Below the pieces are notes generated by a model. That model did no database searches and was not told where the DNA came from. It saw only the letters and a program-made list of their open reading frames with translations. 5,996 bases of DNA from Gemmatimonadota bacterium (GTDB lineage Bacteria; Gemmatimonadota; Gemmatimonadetes; Longimicrobiales; Gaopeijiaceae): the NCBI GenBank assembly GCA_007127575.1, contig SKZC01000137.1:1-5996 (forward strand), in the 5' to 3' direction. Each line of letters starts with the position of its first letter. The first letter of the stretch is position 1. Position numbers and translations under genes: made by a program. Shown piece by piece: positions 4,811-5,996 of the stretch.

Positions 4811-5996
4811 ATGAGCGGACCGCAATACATCTACGTGATGAAGGACCTCCGGAAGGTGGTGCCACCCAAACGTGAGATCCTCAAGGGGATCTGGCTTTCC
4901 TTTTTTCCCGGAGCGAAGATCGGCGTCGTGGGTCCCAACGGGGCGGGCAAGAGCACGCTCCTGCGGATCATGGCCGGAGTGGACCCCGATTTTCAGGGAG
5001 AGGCCTGGCCGGCCAAGGGCACCCGGGTGGGCTACCTCCCACAGGAGCCCGAATTGGACCCGTCGCTGGACGTCCGGGGGAATGTGGAGTTGGCGCTGCA
5101 GGAAACCCGGGGCCTCCTCCGCCGGTTCGAAGAGGTGAGTGCCGCATTCGCCGAGATCAGCAGCGATGAGGAGATGAACGCCCTCATTCAAGAGCAGGCT
5201 GAGCTCCAGGAGCGGATCGAGGCCACCGATGCGTGGGAGTTGGACCGTAAGGTGGAGATCGCCATGGACGCCCTCCGCCTCCCTCCGGGGGATGCGGACG
5301 TGACCCACCTCTCCGGCGGTGAACAGCGGCGGGTGGCCCTCTGCCGGGTGCTCCTGGAAGAGCCGGACCTGCTCCTGTTGGACGAGCCCACGAACCATCT
5401 GGATGCCGAGTCCGTGGCCTGGCTGGAGCGGCACCTGGCCGAATTCCCCGGAACCATCGTGGCCGTGACCCACGACCGATACTTCCTGGACAATGTGGCC
5501 GGTTGGATCCTGGAGCTGGACCGGGGCGAAGGACACCCCTACGAGGGGAACTACTCCGGGTGGCTGGAGCAGAAGGAAGCCCGCCTCGCGCAGGAGGAGA
5601 AGTCGGCGTCGGCGCGACGCCGTACCCTCCAGAGGGAGCTGGAATGGATTCGGATGACCCCCCGGGCTCGGCAAGCGAAGGGAAAGGCCCGGATCAACGA
5701 GTACCAGTCCCTCCTCGAACAGGATGAGAAGGAGCAGCTCAAGACTCACGAGATCCTCATCCCGCCGGGACCCCGACTGGGGGACCAGGTCATCCGGGCG
5801 GAGGCCCTCACGAAGGGCTTCGATGACCGCCTCCTCATGGAGAACCTGGATTTCGACCTCCCCCGGGGGGGGATCGTGGGGGTCATCGGCCCCAATGGGG
5901 CGGGAAAGACCACCCTCTTCCGGATGGTGGTGGGAGAGGAGGAGCCGGACTCAGGCTCCATCACCATCGGAAGCACGGCGAGGATCTCCTACGTGG
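4811..5996 (+). CDS. ettA: Energy-dependent translational throttle protein EttA, ABC-F ATPase (partial, 3' end outside window)
   Basis: EttA binds the ribosomal E site and gates entry into the elongation cycle according to ATP/ADP level. The 395 residues present compare with about 555 in E. coli EttA, so roughly 70% is here. The N-terminus (IYVMKDLRKVVPPKREILKG, then LSFFPGAKIGVVGPNGAGKS) aligns with the E. coli protein. First ATPase domain: Walker A 41-48, arm insertion about 95-145, signature LSGGEQ 167-172, Walker B LLLLDEP 187-193, THDRYF with His221. The inter-domain linker has the EttA hallmarks WLEQKEARLAQEE (251-263) and TPRARQAKGKAR (283-294), the latter in the P-site tRNA-interaction region. 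IPPGPRLGD (317-325) leads into the second ATPase domain, whose Walker A GPNGAGKTT is at 360-368. The frame is open to the edge. No clear Shine-Dalgarno precedes the ATG; the start is chosen from family alignment (Met10 is the alternative). It may have its own promoter or follow the upstream operon. Confidence 0.95.
   Translation, partial: MSGPQYIYVMKDLRKVVPPKREILKGIWLSFFPGAKIGVVGPNGAGKSTLLRIMAGVDPDFQGEAWPAKGTRVGYLPQEPELDPSLDVRGNVELALQETRGLLRRFEEVSAAFAEISSDEEMNALIQEQAELQERIEATDAWELDRKVEIAMDALRLPPGDADVTHLSGGEQRRVALCRVLLEEPDLLLLDEPTNHLDAESVAWLERHLAEFPGTIVAVTHDRYFLDNVAGWILELDRGEGHPYEGNYSGWLEQKEARLAQEEKSASARRRTLQRELEWIRMTPRARQAKGKARINEYQSLLEQDEKEQLKTHEILIPPGPRLGDQVIRAEALTKGFDDRLLMENLDFDLPRGGIVGVIGPNGAGKTTLFRMVVGEEEPDSGSITIGSTARISYV

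Noticed and set aside
4733..5749. Long minus-strand open frame of 338 codons opposite ettA
   Set aside because: It is Leu/Gly/Pro-rich mirror sequence of a clear EttA coding region, with no motif of its own.

Overview
This is a GC-rich, densely coded bacterial segment of about 6 kb. Two predicted outer-layer lipoproteins, a lipoprotein-modifying enzyme and a membrane-anchored c-type heme protein point to a Gram-negative aerobe or facultative aerobe. The overall style (very GC-rich third codon positions, orphan regulators, a tiny secreted lipoprotein) would fit Gemmatimonadota, but I cannot prove the phylum from this window.

Layout. Positions 1-212 hold the 3' end of an unidentified plus-strand gene. 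It ends in a 14-bp perfect inverted repeat (189-228) that probably terminates transcription from both sides. Facing it on the minus strand (244-375) is a 43-residue lipoprotein with a strong ribosome binding site. A 137-bp divergent spacer (376-512) carries a 10-bp direct repeat spaced exactly 21 bp. It leads to a two-gene plus-strand regulatory cassette: an AraC-type DNA-binding protein fused to a degenerate receiver domain (513-1331), then a soluble hybrid histidine kinase with its own receiver but no recognisable sensor (1357-2550).

A 149-bp spacer (2551-2699), with another pair of TTCCGTC-core repeats, precedes a tightly packed operon. Its genes are lgt (prolipoprotein diacylglyceryl transferase, 2700-3524), pncA (nicotinamidase, 3529-4191) and a c-type cytochrome lipoprotein (4188-4742). 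The gaps are 4 nt and a 4-nt ATGA overlap. After a small hairpin comes the 5' part of ettA (4811 to the window end), an ABC-F translation factor.

How the parts fit. Lgt would lipidate both the small lipoprotein and the cytochrome lipoprotein encoded two genes downstream. PncA feeds NAD salvage. EttA gates translation according to ATP/ADP level. The right-hand genes therefore look like housekeeping and energy-related functions. The left half is a self-contained regulatory cassette whose target is unknown; the adjacent small lipoprotein and its own promoter are the obvious candidates. I see no mobile element, CRISPR array, tRNA or rRNA. The least described parts are the regulator/sensorless-kinase pair with its repeated operator-like sites, the tiny lipoprotein, and the single-heme lipoprotein.
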